Source: an uncultured Oscillospiraceae bacterium (lineage in GTDB: Bacteria; Bacillota; Clostridia; Oscillospirales; Oscillospiraceae). Taken from it: a stretch of DNA of 5,374 nt. The stretch lies in contig CAAGIT010000153.1 of NCBI GenBank assembly GCA_900769995.1, forward strand, positions 1 to 5,374, in the 5' to 3' direction. How positions within the stretch are numbered: the first letter of the stretch is position 1; every line of letters starts with the position of its first letter. This document shows, piece after piece, positions 1 to 5,374 of this stretch. Made by a program: the position numbers and the translations under genes. The notes under the pieces are model-generated. The model was not told the origin of the DNA. It made no database searches and worked only from the letters and a program-made list of their open reading frames with translations.

Positions 1-668
1 ACCTGGGCCTGACCGGTGTGCAGAAGCTCGCGCTGCAGATTCTGGCAGCCGGCGTCTTCCTGCTGCTGATGTATCTGACCGATTCTCTGCACTTTGATCT
101 GTACATCCCCTTTGTCAAAGAGCCTGTCGCACAGATTCCGCCGGTCATCTATCTTGCGGTTGCGGTCGTTGCGATCGTTGGCTGTGTCAACGCGGTCAAT
201 CTGACCGATGGCATCGACGGTCTTGCCTCGGGTGTGACGCTGCCTGTCATGCTGTTCTTTACTCTCGTTTCCATGTCGATGCTGAAGGTCGGCCTTGCAA
301 CCTTCCCGGCGACCCTCGTCGGCGGACTCGCAGGCTTTCTGTGCTACAATTTCTATCCCGCAAAGACCTTTATGGGCGATACCGGCTCACTGTTCCTGGG
401 CGGTGCGGTTGTCGGTTTGGCATTTGCACTCAATATGCCGCTGGTGCTGCTGTTGGTCGGCCTGATTTATATTATTGAAACCCTGTCCGACATTTTGCAG
501 GTCGGCTATTTCAAGCTGACCCATGGCAAGCGGATTTTCAAAATGGCTCCGATCCACCATCACTTTGAGATGTGCGGCTGGTCGGAGAAGAAAATTTGGA
601 CGGTATTTGTCCTGACGACGGTCATCATGTGCGTGATCGCGTGGTTCGGCGTGCGTATTTGGTTCTGA
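1..668 (+). CDS. mraY: MraY, phospho-MurNAc-pentapeptide transferase (5' truncated)
   Basis: Integral membrane enzyme that transfers phospho-MurNAc-pentapeptide from UDP to undecaprenyl phosphate, giving lipid I at the inner face of the membrane. The reading frame is already open at base 3 and the first residues (LGLTGVQKLALQI) match the family interior, so the GTG at 18 is an internal Val and not a start. About 221 residues are present; the family usually has 320-360, so roughly the N-terminal third, including the DD motif, lies upstream. Visible signatures are NAVNLTDGIDGLA (nt 189-227), FMGDTGS with the third active-site Asp (369-389) and the cytoplasmic HHHFE loop (555-569), set among several hydrophobic membrane segments. 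The SDILQV stretch before the HHHFE loop differs from the commoner SVILQV and, from memory, resembles clostridial versions. It ends at TGA 666-668, 22 nt before ftsW. The family call is secure. Confidence 0.97.
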   Translation, partial: LGLTGVQKLALQILAAGVFLLLMYLTDSLHFDLYIPFVKEPVAQIPPVIYLAVAVVAIVGCVNAVNLTDGIDGLASGVTLPVMLFFTLVSMSMLKVGLATFPATLVGGLAGFLCYNFYPAKTFMGDTGSLFLGGAVVGLAFALNMPLVLLLVGLIYIIETLSDILQVGYFKLTHGKRIFKMAPIHHHFEMCGWSEKKIWTVFVLTTVIMCVIAWFGVRIWF

Positions 669-676
669 TCATTCGC

Positions 677-685
677 AAGGAGGTG
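677..685 (+). promoter_or_regulatory. Ribosome binding site of ftsW that fixes a TTG start
   Basis: AAGGAGGTG is a nine-base perfect complement to the 3' end of 16S rRNA. Its GGAGG core (679-683) ends 7 nt before the TTG at 691, which is optimal spacing. The next in-frame ATG lies about 32 codons downstream, inside the first membrane segment, so the TTG is the start. A strong SD paired with a weak start codon may set the expression level; that last point is inference. Confidence 0.88.
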
Positions 686-690
686 CGGCA

Positions 691-1839
691 TTGCCCAAGG
701 CGAAGCAACCGGTAACACGAAAGCTGACGGAAAACAAGCAGGAAAGCGACCTCGGTGTGATCGATCTGCCGTACCTGCTGCTGACCTTGATGCTGGTGCT
801 GATCGGCTTGATCATGCTCTTTTCCGCGAGCTATGCAAGGTCATATTACCTCTCGGGCAACTCCGCAAGCGTGTTTATCAGCCAGCTCCTTTTCGCGCTC
901 ATGGGTGTCGCGGCGATGTATCTTATCAGCCGTGTCCCGTATCAGTTATATTTCAAATTCTCGCGTTTGATTTATGCGGCGACGGTGCTTTTGCTGCTGG
1001 CGGTGCTGGTCGTGGGCACGAATGTCAACGGTGCAACCCGCTGGATCAATCTGGGCTTTACCCAGCTACAGCCGTCTGAGATTGCCAAATTCTCTCTGAT
1101 CGTGTCGTTTTCTGTACTGATGACCCGCAGAAGAAAAGAGATCAAAACGCTCAAAACCTTCTTTTTGTGCGCGATTGCGCTGCTTGTGATTGCGGTGCTG
1201 CTGATTTTGGAGCCGCATTTTTCCGCAACGATCATCGTTGCCACGCTGTGTTTCTGCCTGATGCTTGTCGGCGGTGTGAACCGGAAGTATTTGACCATTG
1301 TTGCCGCGATCGGCGCGGCAGGACTGCTGTTTCTGCTGCTCTCGGGCGGCTATACCGGCGACCGCATCACGGCTTGGCGCAACCCGGAGGCAGATCCTCT
1401 GGATACCGGCTTGCAGATTCTGCAATCGGAATATGCCATCGGTTCGGGCGGACTGCTGGGGCTTGGCTTCGGCAAGAGCCGTCAGAAATACCTTTATCTT
1501 CCGGAGGAGCACAACGACTATATCTTCGCCATCGTCTGCGAGGAACTGGGCTTTATCGGGGCGCTGGGTATTCTGATTCTGTTTGCCCTGCTGATTATCC
1601 GAGGCTACTGGATCGCCATTCATGCCCGCGACCGCTTCTCGATGCTGCTTGGCACGGGCCTGACAACGCTTTTGGCGATTCAGGTGATTTTCAATGTCGC
1701 CGTTGTGACGAATCTCATTCCGGCAACGGGCATATCCCTGCCGTTTTTCTCCTCCGGCGGTACAGCGCTCATTATGCAGCTCGCGGAGTGCGGCATTATG
1801 CTCAATATCTCCCGCAGCATTACGCAAAGTCCGAAATAA
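691..1839 (+). CDS. ftsW: FtsW/SpoVE, SEDS-family peptidoglycan glycosyltransferase
   Basis: Polytopic SEDS protein that polymerises lipid II into glycan strands, working with a class B PBP at the septum (FtsW) or in spore cortex synthesis (SpoVE). The 382 residues are a normal length. After a charged cytoplasmic N-terminus of about 24 residues come roughly ten hydrophobic segments. Signatures visible: NGATRWINLGFTQLQPSE (residues 113-130), EPHFSAT (174-180), the large extracellular-loop region WRNPEADPLDTGLQ (229-242), PEEHNDYIFA (271-280) containing the presumed catalytic Asp276, and PATGISLPFFSSGGT (344-358). The TTG start is fixed by the upstream SD. RodA is less likely, because the gene sits in a dcw cluster between mraY and murG, the usual place of ftsW/spoVE. 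The EPHFSAT motif looks closer to SpoVE-like clostridial members than to proteobacterial FtsW, so division versus sporulation cannot be settled from sequence alone. Confidence 0.95.
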   Translation: MPKAKQPVTRKLTENKQESDLGVIDLPYLLLTLMLVLIGLIMLFSASYARSYYLSGNSASVFISQLLFALMGVAAMYLISRVPYQLYFKFSRLIYAATVLLLLAVLVVGTNVNGATRWINLGFTQLQPSEIAKFSLIVSFSVLMTRRRKEIKTLKTFFLCAIALLVIAVLLILEPHFSATIIVATLCFCLMLVGGVNRKYLTIVAAIGAAGLLFLLLSGGYTGDRITAWRNPEADPLDTGLQILQSEYAIGSGGLLGLGFGKSRQKYLYLPEEHNDYIFAIVCEELGFIGALGILILFALLIIRGYWIAIHARDRFSMLLGTGLTTLLAIQVIFNVAVVTNLIPATGISLPFFSSGGTALIMQLAECGIMLNISRSITQSPK

Positions 1840-1854
1840 TAAGGAGCATCTCCC

Positions 1855-2979
1855 ATGAGAGTTATATTTACCTGTGGCGGTACCGGCGGACATATCAATC
1901 CTGCCATCGCGGTGGCGAAAATACTGCGCGAAAGAAAGCCCGATGCGGAAATTCTCTTTGTCGGCGCGGATGATGGCATGGAAACAAATTTGGTGCCCCG
2001 TGAAGGGTTTAAGATTGAAACCGTAACGATTTCAAACTATTTGCGCAGCTTTACGCCGTCGGCAGTTTGGCACAATGTCAAGGCGGTGGTTGCGATCCGT
2101 CGGGCTTTGCGCCGTGCCGACCGTATCATCCGTGATTTCAAGCCCGATGTCATTCTCGGCACGGGTGGTTACGCCAGCTATCCCATGCTGCGGCAGGGTG
2201 TCAAAAACGGCATCCCGACCGCGCTGCATGAGGCCAATGCCGTTCCGGGCTTGGCGACCAAAATGGTCTGCGACAAGGTCGATAAGATTTTGGTCAGCTT
2301 TGCCGAGAGCCGAAGCGAATATAAGAATGCCGAACGTGTCATCCCCGTCGGTATGCCGGTGCGTGAGGAATTTGTGTTTACCAAACGCGCAGATGCCCGC
2401 AAAGAGCTGGGCTTGGATGACAAACCGCTCATCGTGTCTGCGTGGGGCAGTCTTGGTGCGCGGGAGATGAACAAGAAGATTGCGCAGTTTATGAAGTTGG
2501 AATGTGCGGACGACAAGTATTACCACATCCATGCGACCGGCTCCTTTGGCTGGCGATGGATGCCGGAGTATGTCAGGGAGCTGGGCGTTGACCTTGCCGC
2601 GCATCCGCTCATTACCATGCAGGAATATATTTATAATATGCCGACCGTGACCGCGGCGGCGGATGTGATGATCTGTCGGGCAGGTTCCTCAACGCTCAAC
2701 GAGATCGCTGCCGCCGGCACACCCTGTATCATTGTGCCGTCCCCGAATGTGACGAACAACCACCAGGAAAAAAATGCCCGCATTTTGGAAAATCGCGGAG
2801 CTGCCGTGGTGATCCGTGAGGCGGATTGCGATGGCGAGAAGCTGTATCAGACGGTACAGGGGCTGTTGGCGGACAAGGAAAAACAGGCTAAAATGCGTAC
2901 AGCATTGCGCGAATTGGCTGTAATTGACTCCGCGGAACGCATCTATCAGATTTTGTTGGACTTGATAAAATCACGCTGA
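1855..2979 (+). CDS. murG: MurG, lipid II-forming GlcNAc transferase
   Basis: Peripheral membrane GT-B (GT28) glycosyltransferase that moves GlcNAc from UDP-GlcNAc onto lipid I to form lipid II on the cytoplasmic face. The 374 residues are about the family length. The N-terminal domain shows glycine loop 1, CGGTGGHINP (residues 7-16, with the conserved His13), loop 2, GTGGYASYP (102-110), and HEANAVPGL (125-133). The C-terminal domain shows loop 3, SAWGSLGAREMN (195-206), then CRAGSSTLNEIAAAGTP (274-290) with the donor-binding Glu283, and NNHQEKNA (301-308). Trp197 stands where most MurGs have the first Gly of GGSxGA. The start ATG has an AAGGAG SD (1841-1846) 8 nt upstream, just after the ftsW stop, so the two genes are almost certainly cotranscribed. 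It ends at TGA 2977-2979. Confidence 0.97.
   Translation: MRVIFTCGGTGGHINPAIAVAKILRERKPDAEILFVGADDGMETNLVPREGFKIETVTISNYLRSFTPSAVWHNVKAVVAIRRALRRADRIIRDFKPDVILGTGGYASYPMLRQGVKNGIPTALHEANAVPGLATKMVCDKVDKILVSFAESRSEYKNAERVIPVGMPVREEFVFTKRADARKELGLDDKPLIVSAWGSLGAREMNKKIAQFMKLECADDKYYHIHATGSFGWRWMPEYVRELGVDLAAHPLITMQEYIYNMPTVTAAADVMICRAGSSTLNEIAAAGTPCIIVPSPNVTNNHQEKNARILENRGAAVVIREADCDGEKLYQTVQGLLADKEKQAKMRTALRELAVIDSAERIYQILLDLIKSR
2963..2971 (+). promoter_or_regulatory. Candidate extended -10 element upstream of murA (weak)
   Basis: TGATAAAAT inside the last codons of murG reads as TGn followed by TAAAAT, five of six matches to TATAAT with the extended -10 dinucleotide. No good -35 box lies 16-18 nt upstream; the best hexamer there, CTATCA at 2943-2948, matches TTGACA at only three positions. 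If used, transcription would begin near 2978 and give murA its own leader of about 50 nt containing the hairpin. It could equally be a chance AT-rich stretch. Confidence 0.2.
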
Positions 2980-3000
2980 TCGATCTTTTTGCATAGGATG

Positions 3001-3029
3001 AGGCAAATTCCCTACACGGAGGTTTGCCT
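3001..3029 (+). promoter_or_regulatory. Inverted repeat/hairpin covering the murA ribosome binding site
   Basis: AGGCAAA (3001-3007) is perfectly complementary to TTTGCCT (3023-3029), and the second arm ends one base before the murA ATG at 3030. Inside it, bases 3008-3011 (TTCC) can pair with 3018-3021 (GGAG), leaving G3022 bulged and a six-base loop. The folded RNA would therefore bury the GGAGG SD core. No T tract follows, so it is not an intrinsic terminator. A role in limiting translation of murA is inference; the pairing itself is directly visible. The folding energy was not computed. Confidence 0.5.
3016..3023 (+). promoter_or_regulatory. Ribosome binding site of murA that selects the ATG at 3030
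   Basis: ACGGAGGT contains GGAGG at 3018-3022. This is 7 nt from the ATG at 3030 but only 1 nt from an in-frame TTG at 3024, which is too close to be used. The ATG start also gives Lys22/Asn23 numbering identical to E. coli MurA, supporting it independently. The same bases lie in the hairpin at 3001-3029. Confidence 0.85.
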
Positions 3030-4280
3030 ATGCGAGCGTATCAGATCGAAGGCGGCGTGCCGTTGCACGGCACAGTCACCATACACGGAGCGAAGAACAG
3101 CGCCCTGCCGATTCTGGCTGCGACACTGGTTTGCAGAGGCGTTTGTACGATCCACAACTGCCCAAAAATTTCCGATGTCAATGTGGCGTTGGAGATTTTG
3201 AACAGCCTCGGCTGCAAGACCAAGCGCGAGGGCGATACCGTAATTGTCGATACATATGCCGCGACGGGCACGGAGATTTCTGAACGTCTGATGCAGAAAA
3301 TGCGTGCGGCAGTGATTTTCCTCGGTGCTTTGCTTACGCGTTTCGGTGAAGCAAAGCTGTCACACCCGGGCGGCTGCCGATTGGGTGAGCGTCCGCTCGA
3401 CTTTCACCTGTTAGGCTTGCGGCTGATGGGAGCAGAGTGCCGACAGGAGGGCGCAAACCTGCATTGCCAAGGCGCGAATATGCACGGTGCGACGATCGCA
3501 CTGCCGTTTCCGAGCGTGGGTGCGACGGAGAATTTGATTCTCGCGGCCTTGCGCAGTCCCGAGGACACGATCATCTGCAATGCCGCGCGCGAACCGGAAA
3601 TTGATGATTTGATTGGCTTTTTATGCGCTTGTGGTGCGGAGATTTCCGGCGGGGGTACATCGGTTTTGCGTATTCGCGGCGGGAAAAGTCTGCACGGTGC
3701 GGAATACACCATTATGCCCGACCGAATGGAGGCTGCGACCTATCTGTGTGCGGCGGCTGCCACACGCGGGAGGATCACCTTGGAGCAGACTTGTCCGGAG
3801 CATCTGCGTACTGTGCTTTGTGCGTTGGAGTACGGCGGATGCGGTATCCGCGAAGCTTCGCAGACGATTGAACTGTTCTGCGAGAGGCTTTGTGCGGTCA
3901 GCCCGATCATTACCGCACCCTATCCCGGCTTTCCGACCGATGCACAGGCGCCGCTGATGGCGGCCTTGGCAACGGCGGAGGGGACGAGTGTTTTTAATGA
4001 AACCATCTTTTCCGATCGATTCCGCCATGTACCGGCACTGTGTGCCATGGGTGCGAATATTTGTGCAACGAAACGTCATGCCATCGTGCGCGGTGTATCA
4101 AGACTGCACGGCGCGGATGTGGAGGCAACGGATCTTCGCGGCGGTGCTGCGATGGTCATTGCGGCACTGGCGGCGGAAGGAAAGAGCAGAATCACCAAAA
4201 CGGAGCATATGGAGCGCGGCTATGCCGACTTCGTGCAGGCGCTGCAGGGCTGCGGCGCGAAAATAGTCATATTGGAGTAG
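3030..4280 (+). CDS. murA: MurA, UDP-GlcNAc 1-carboxyvinyltransferase
   Basis: Cytosolic enzyme that transfers enolpyruvate from phosphoenolpyruvate to UDP-GlcNAc, the first committed step of peptidoglycan synthesis and the target of fosfomycin. From the SD-supported ATG it is 416 residues, the normal length. Landmarks of the EPSP-synthase-like fold: GAKNSALPIL (residues 20-29, Lys22/Asn23), MRAAVIFLGALLTRFG (91-106, Arg92), the active-site loop SHPGGCRLGERP (111-122) with Cys116, FPTDAQAP (301-308, Asp304), DLRGGAA (368-374, Arg370) and ERGY (395-398, Arg396). All expected catalytic residues are present. Cys at the loop position, rather than Asp, predicts normal fosfomycin sensitivity of this enzyme. 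It is unusually rich in cysteine (19 residues by my count). It follows murG after 50 nt and precedes ftsQ by 4 nt. Bacillota often have two murA copies, and which one this is cannot be told. Confidence 0.97.
   Translation: MRAYQIEGGVPLHGTVTIHGAKNSALPILAATLVCRGVCTIHNCPKISDVNVALEILNSLGCKTKREGDTVIVDTYAATGTEISERLMQKMRAAVIFLGALLTRFGEAKLSHPGGCRLGERPLDFHLLGLRLMGAECRQEGANLHCQGANMHGATIALPFPSVGATENLILAALRSPEDTIICNAAREPEIDDLIGFLCACGAEISGGGTSVLRIRGGKSLHGAEYTIMPDRMEAATYLCAAAATRGRITLEQTCPEHLRTVLCALEYGGCGIREASQTIELFCERLCAVSPIITAPYPGFPTDAQAPLMAALATAEGTSVFNETIFSDRFRHVPALCAMGANICATKRHAIVRGVSRLHGADVEATDLRGGAAMVIAALAAEGKSRITKTEHMERGYADFVQALQGCGAKIVILE
4274..4277 (+). promoter_or_regulatory. Ribosome binding site of ftsQ inside the end of murA
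   Basis: GGAG forms the last sense codon region of murA directly before its TAG stop (4278-4280) and lies 7 nt before the ftsQ ATG at 4285. Because ribosomes finishing murA cover this site, translation of the two genes is probably coupled; that is inference from the spacing. Confidence 0.7.
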
Positions 4281-4284
4281 GACT

Positions 4285-5374
4285 ATGGAAAACGAAAGAA
4301 GAGAAACGCGGCAGCGACCGCCGCAGAATAGACAGCAGCGACCGCCTGCGGGTCAGCAGAGACGCCCGTCCACCGGTTCTGCACGCCGCAAGGGGGAACG
4401 GAATTCCAGAGCTGCACAGATCGCCCGTCAGCGGCGTGAAGAACGGGAAGCCGCTGCTGCACAGGAAGCACAGGAACGCCGAGCGGAGCGTGAGGCTGCG
4501 GCAAAACAGGAGGCCGAACGCAGGCAAAGAGAGCGAAAAAAGCGTGAATCCAGAGCTGCACAGGAAGCACAGCGCCGCCGTGAGGAGCGCAAGGAGCGCA
4601 AGCGTCTGGACAACGTGCGCGAAAAGCAGAAAACGCAGGCAAAGCACCGCACACGCTGGCGCATCAGCCCCGGTGCATGGAAACGTTTGCTCATTATGGG
4701 CGGCGTTGTGGTTGCTGTTTTGCTGAGCATGGTAATTTTCTTCCGCGTTCAAAACGTGGAGGTTTCCTACGGAATCGAGAATGATTCCGGCAGCTACTAT
4801 ACCAAAGAGGAGATCATTGCGGCTGCGGGGATCGCGGAAGGTGATAATCTTCTGCTGGTTTCGCGCAGCGAGGTAGCGGGGAATATTATGGCAAAGCTGC
4901 CGTATGTCAAATCTGTGCGCGTAACAAGAAGCCTGCCGGATACACTGGTGCTGACCGTGACGGAATTTGAAGCCACCTATGCTGTACAGGATACGGTCGG
5001 GGACTATTATCTGATTACTGCCGGCGGCAAGGCGACAGAGCGGGTCGAGGAACGCGATGCCAAGTCGCATATATTGATTCAGAATATGGTGATCGAGACT
5101 CCGACGATCGGAGAGCCTGTGAAAGCGGCACAGGGACAACTGAATGCCTTAACAAAGCTGCTGCAGGAGATCGAGCTGTCCGGTTTGGAAAGGGAGATCG
5201 CGTCTGTCAGCGTGCCCTCGTCGACCAATATGACACTGTGGTATGGCGACCGATTTCTGGTGCGGCTGGGTGACAGCAGTGAGTTGGACTATAAACTCGA
5301 ATTTCTGAAACGGGTCATTTCGGAGCAGGAGGTATTTGCCTCCGGTACGATCGACCTCTCTTTGGGCAACGGCA
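4285..5374 (+). CDS. ftsQ: FtsQ/DivIB, divisome scaffold protein (3' truncated)
   Basis: Bitopic membrane protein of the divisome; in Bacillota DivIB works with DivIC and FtsL to position and control the septal synthase. The frame is open from ATG 4285 to the window end, giving 363 residues with no stop yet. Residues 1-133 are cytoplasmic and very basic: a Pro/Gln/Arg segment (1-30), then an Arg/Glu/Ala/Gln/Lys stretch (about 38-125) free of Pro and Gly, which is likely helical. One membrane segment follows (about 135-153), preceded by basic residues. Next comes a POTRA domain (about 155-229) with YYTKEEIIAAAGIAEGDNLL and LPYVKSVRVTRSLPDTLVLTV, then the beta domain. TIDLSLG near the window end resembles the late part of the family, so probably only a short C-terminus is missing. 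The tail is longer than in B. subtilis DivIB. The start has GGAG 7 nt upstream. The family call rests mainly on POTRA, topology and location. Confidence 0.93.
   Translation, partial: MENERRETRQRPPQNRQQRPPAGQQRRPSTGSARRKGERNSRAAQIARQRREEREAAAAQEAQERRAEREAAAKQEAERRQRERKKRESRAAQEAQRRREERKERKRLDNVREKQKTQAKHRTRWRISPGAWKRLLIMGGVVVAVLLSMVIFFRVQNVEVSYGIENDSGSYYTKEEIIAAAGIAEGDNLLLVSRSEVAGNIMAKLPYVKSVRVTRSLPDTLVLTVTEFEATYAVQDTVGDYYLITAGGKATERVEERDAKSHILIQNMVIETPTIGEPVKAAQGQLNALTKLLQEIELSGLEREIASVSVPSSTNMTLWYGDRFLVRLGDSSELDYKLEFLKRVISEQEVFASGTIDLSLGNG
4405..4572 (+). repeat. Imperfect internal direct repeats in the ftsQ cytoplasmic tail
   Basis: TCCAGAGCTGCACAG occurs exactly at 4405-4419 and 4549-4563, 144 nt (48 codons) apart. 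GCTGCACAGGAAGCACAG occurs exactly at 4456-4473 and 4555-4572, 99 nt (33 codons) apart. Both spacings are in frame. At protein level SRAAQIARQRREER (residues 41-54) recurs as SRAAQEAQRRREER (89-102), and AAQEAQ (58-63) recurs at 90-95. This suggests the tail grew by in-frame duplication or slippage; the mechanism is inference. Confidence 0.75.

Noticed and set aside
18..20. GTG at 18 as the start of mraY
   Set aside because: The frame is open upstream to base 3 and encodes conserved MraY interior residues, and about a third of the family length, including the DD motif, is missing, so the gene begins before the window.
1066..1893. Long minus-strand open frame (275 codons) opposite ftsW
   Set aside because: It is antisense to a clear FtsW/SpoVE gene, its translation is rich in Gln/Arg/Asn with no family motif, and it runs across the ftsW-murG junction. 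It is a product of the codon bias of the plus-strand genes.
3024..3029. TTG at 3024 as the start of murA, two codons upstream of the ATG
   Set aside because: The GGAGG core would be only 1 nt away, too close for initiation. The ATG at 3030 has 7-nt spacing and gives the expected Lys22 position.
2978..3029. Intrinsic terminator between murG and murA
   Set aside because: The T run at 2986-2990 has no stable stem before it (only the palindrome GATCGATC with no room for a loop), and the real hairpin at 3001-3029 is followed by the start codon and not by a T tract.
2989..3201. Small upstream open frame overlapping the murA start (TTG 2989 or ATG 2998)
   Set aside because: No SD lies at a usable distance before either start, and most of the frame lies inside murA. 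A leader peptide is conceivable given the hairpin, but nothing supports it.
4040..4726. Plus-strand open frame of 228 codons spanning the murA-ftsQ junction
   Set aside because: It overlaps two well-supported genes in another frame, has no SD at its start, and its Arg/Ser-rich translation has no recognisable domain.
4267..5139. Minus-strand open frame of 290 codons opposite ftsQ
   Set aside because: Its Leu/Ser/Cys-rich translation is the antisense image of the Arg/Glu/Ala/Gln codons of the FtsQ tail. The plus-strand frame carries a POTRA domain, a membrane segment and a good SD.

Overview
The window is a stretch of a bacterial division and cell wall (dcw) cluster with every gene on the plus strand: mraY (5' end cut off) - ftsW/spoVE - murG - murA - ftsQ/divIB (3' end cut off). 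The family calls are secure because each protein carries the diagnostic motifs and catalytic residues of its family. The likely source is a Bacillota (Firmicutes) member of class Clostridia, perhaps Oscillospirales/Ruminococcaceae-like. This rests on the strong AGGAGG-type ribosome binding sites, one TTG start, the SpoVE-like character of FtsW, the MurG variant, a DivIB-type FtsQ with a long charged cytoplasmic tail, and murA in the slot after murG. The taxonomic placement is inference.

Layout: 1-668 holds the C-terminal two thirds of MraY. After a 22-nt gap carrying a perfect Shine-Dalgarno (SD) sequence, FtsW/SpoVE starts at a TTG (691-1839). A 15-nt gap leads to MurG (1855-2979). A 50-nt gap, the longest in the window, precedes MurA (3030-4280); it holds an inverted repeat that pairs part of the murA ribosome binding site and ends one base before the ATG. 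After 4 nt, FtsQ/DivIB begins (4285) and runs off the window end. There is no gene-free stretch over 300 bases, no RNA gene, mobile element or CRISPR array, and no convincing rho-independent terminator, so the block reads as one co-directional operon segment.

How the genes work together: MraY makes lipid I from UDP-MurNAc-pentapeptide and undecaprenyl phosphate. MurG adds GlcNAc to give lipid II. The FtsW/SpoVE (SEDS) glycosyltransferase polymerises lipid II at the septum or spore cortex together with a class B PBP. FtsQ/DivIB is the divisome scaffold that ties this machinery to division. MurA sits at the opposite end of the pathway, making the first committed intermediate, UDP-GlcNAc-enolpyruvate.

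I do not see an undescribed system here. The points worth a second look are the hairpin over the murA ribosome binding site, the absence of murD and murB from their Bacillus-type positions, the repeat-built Arg/Glu/Ala/Gln-rich tail of FtsQ, and two sequence oddities (a Trp in the MurG third glycine loop and an unusually Cys-rich MurA).
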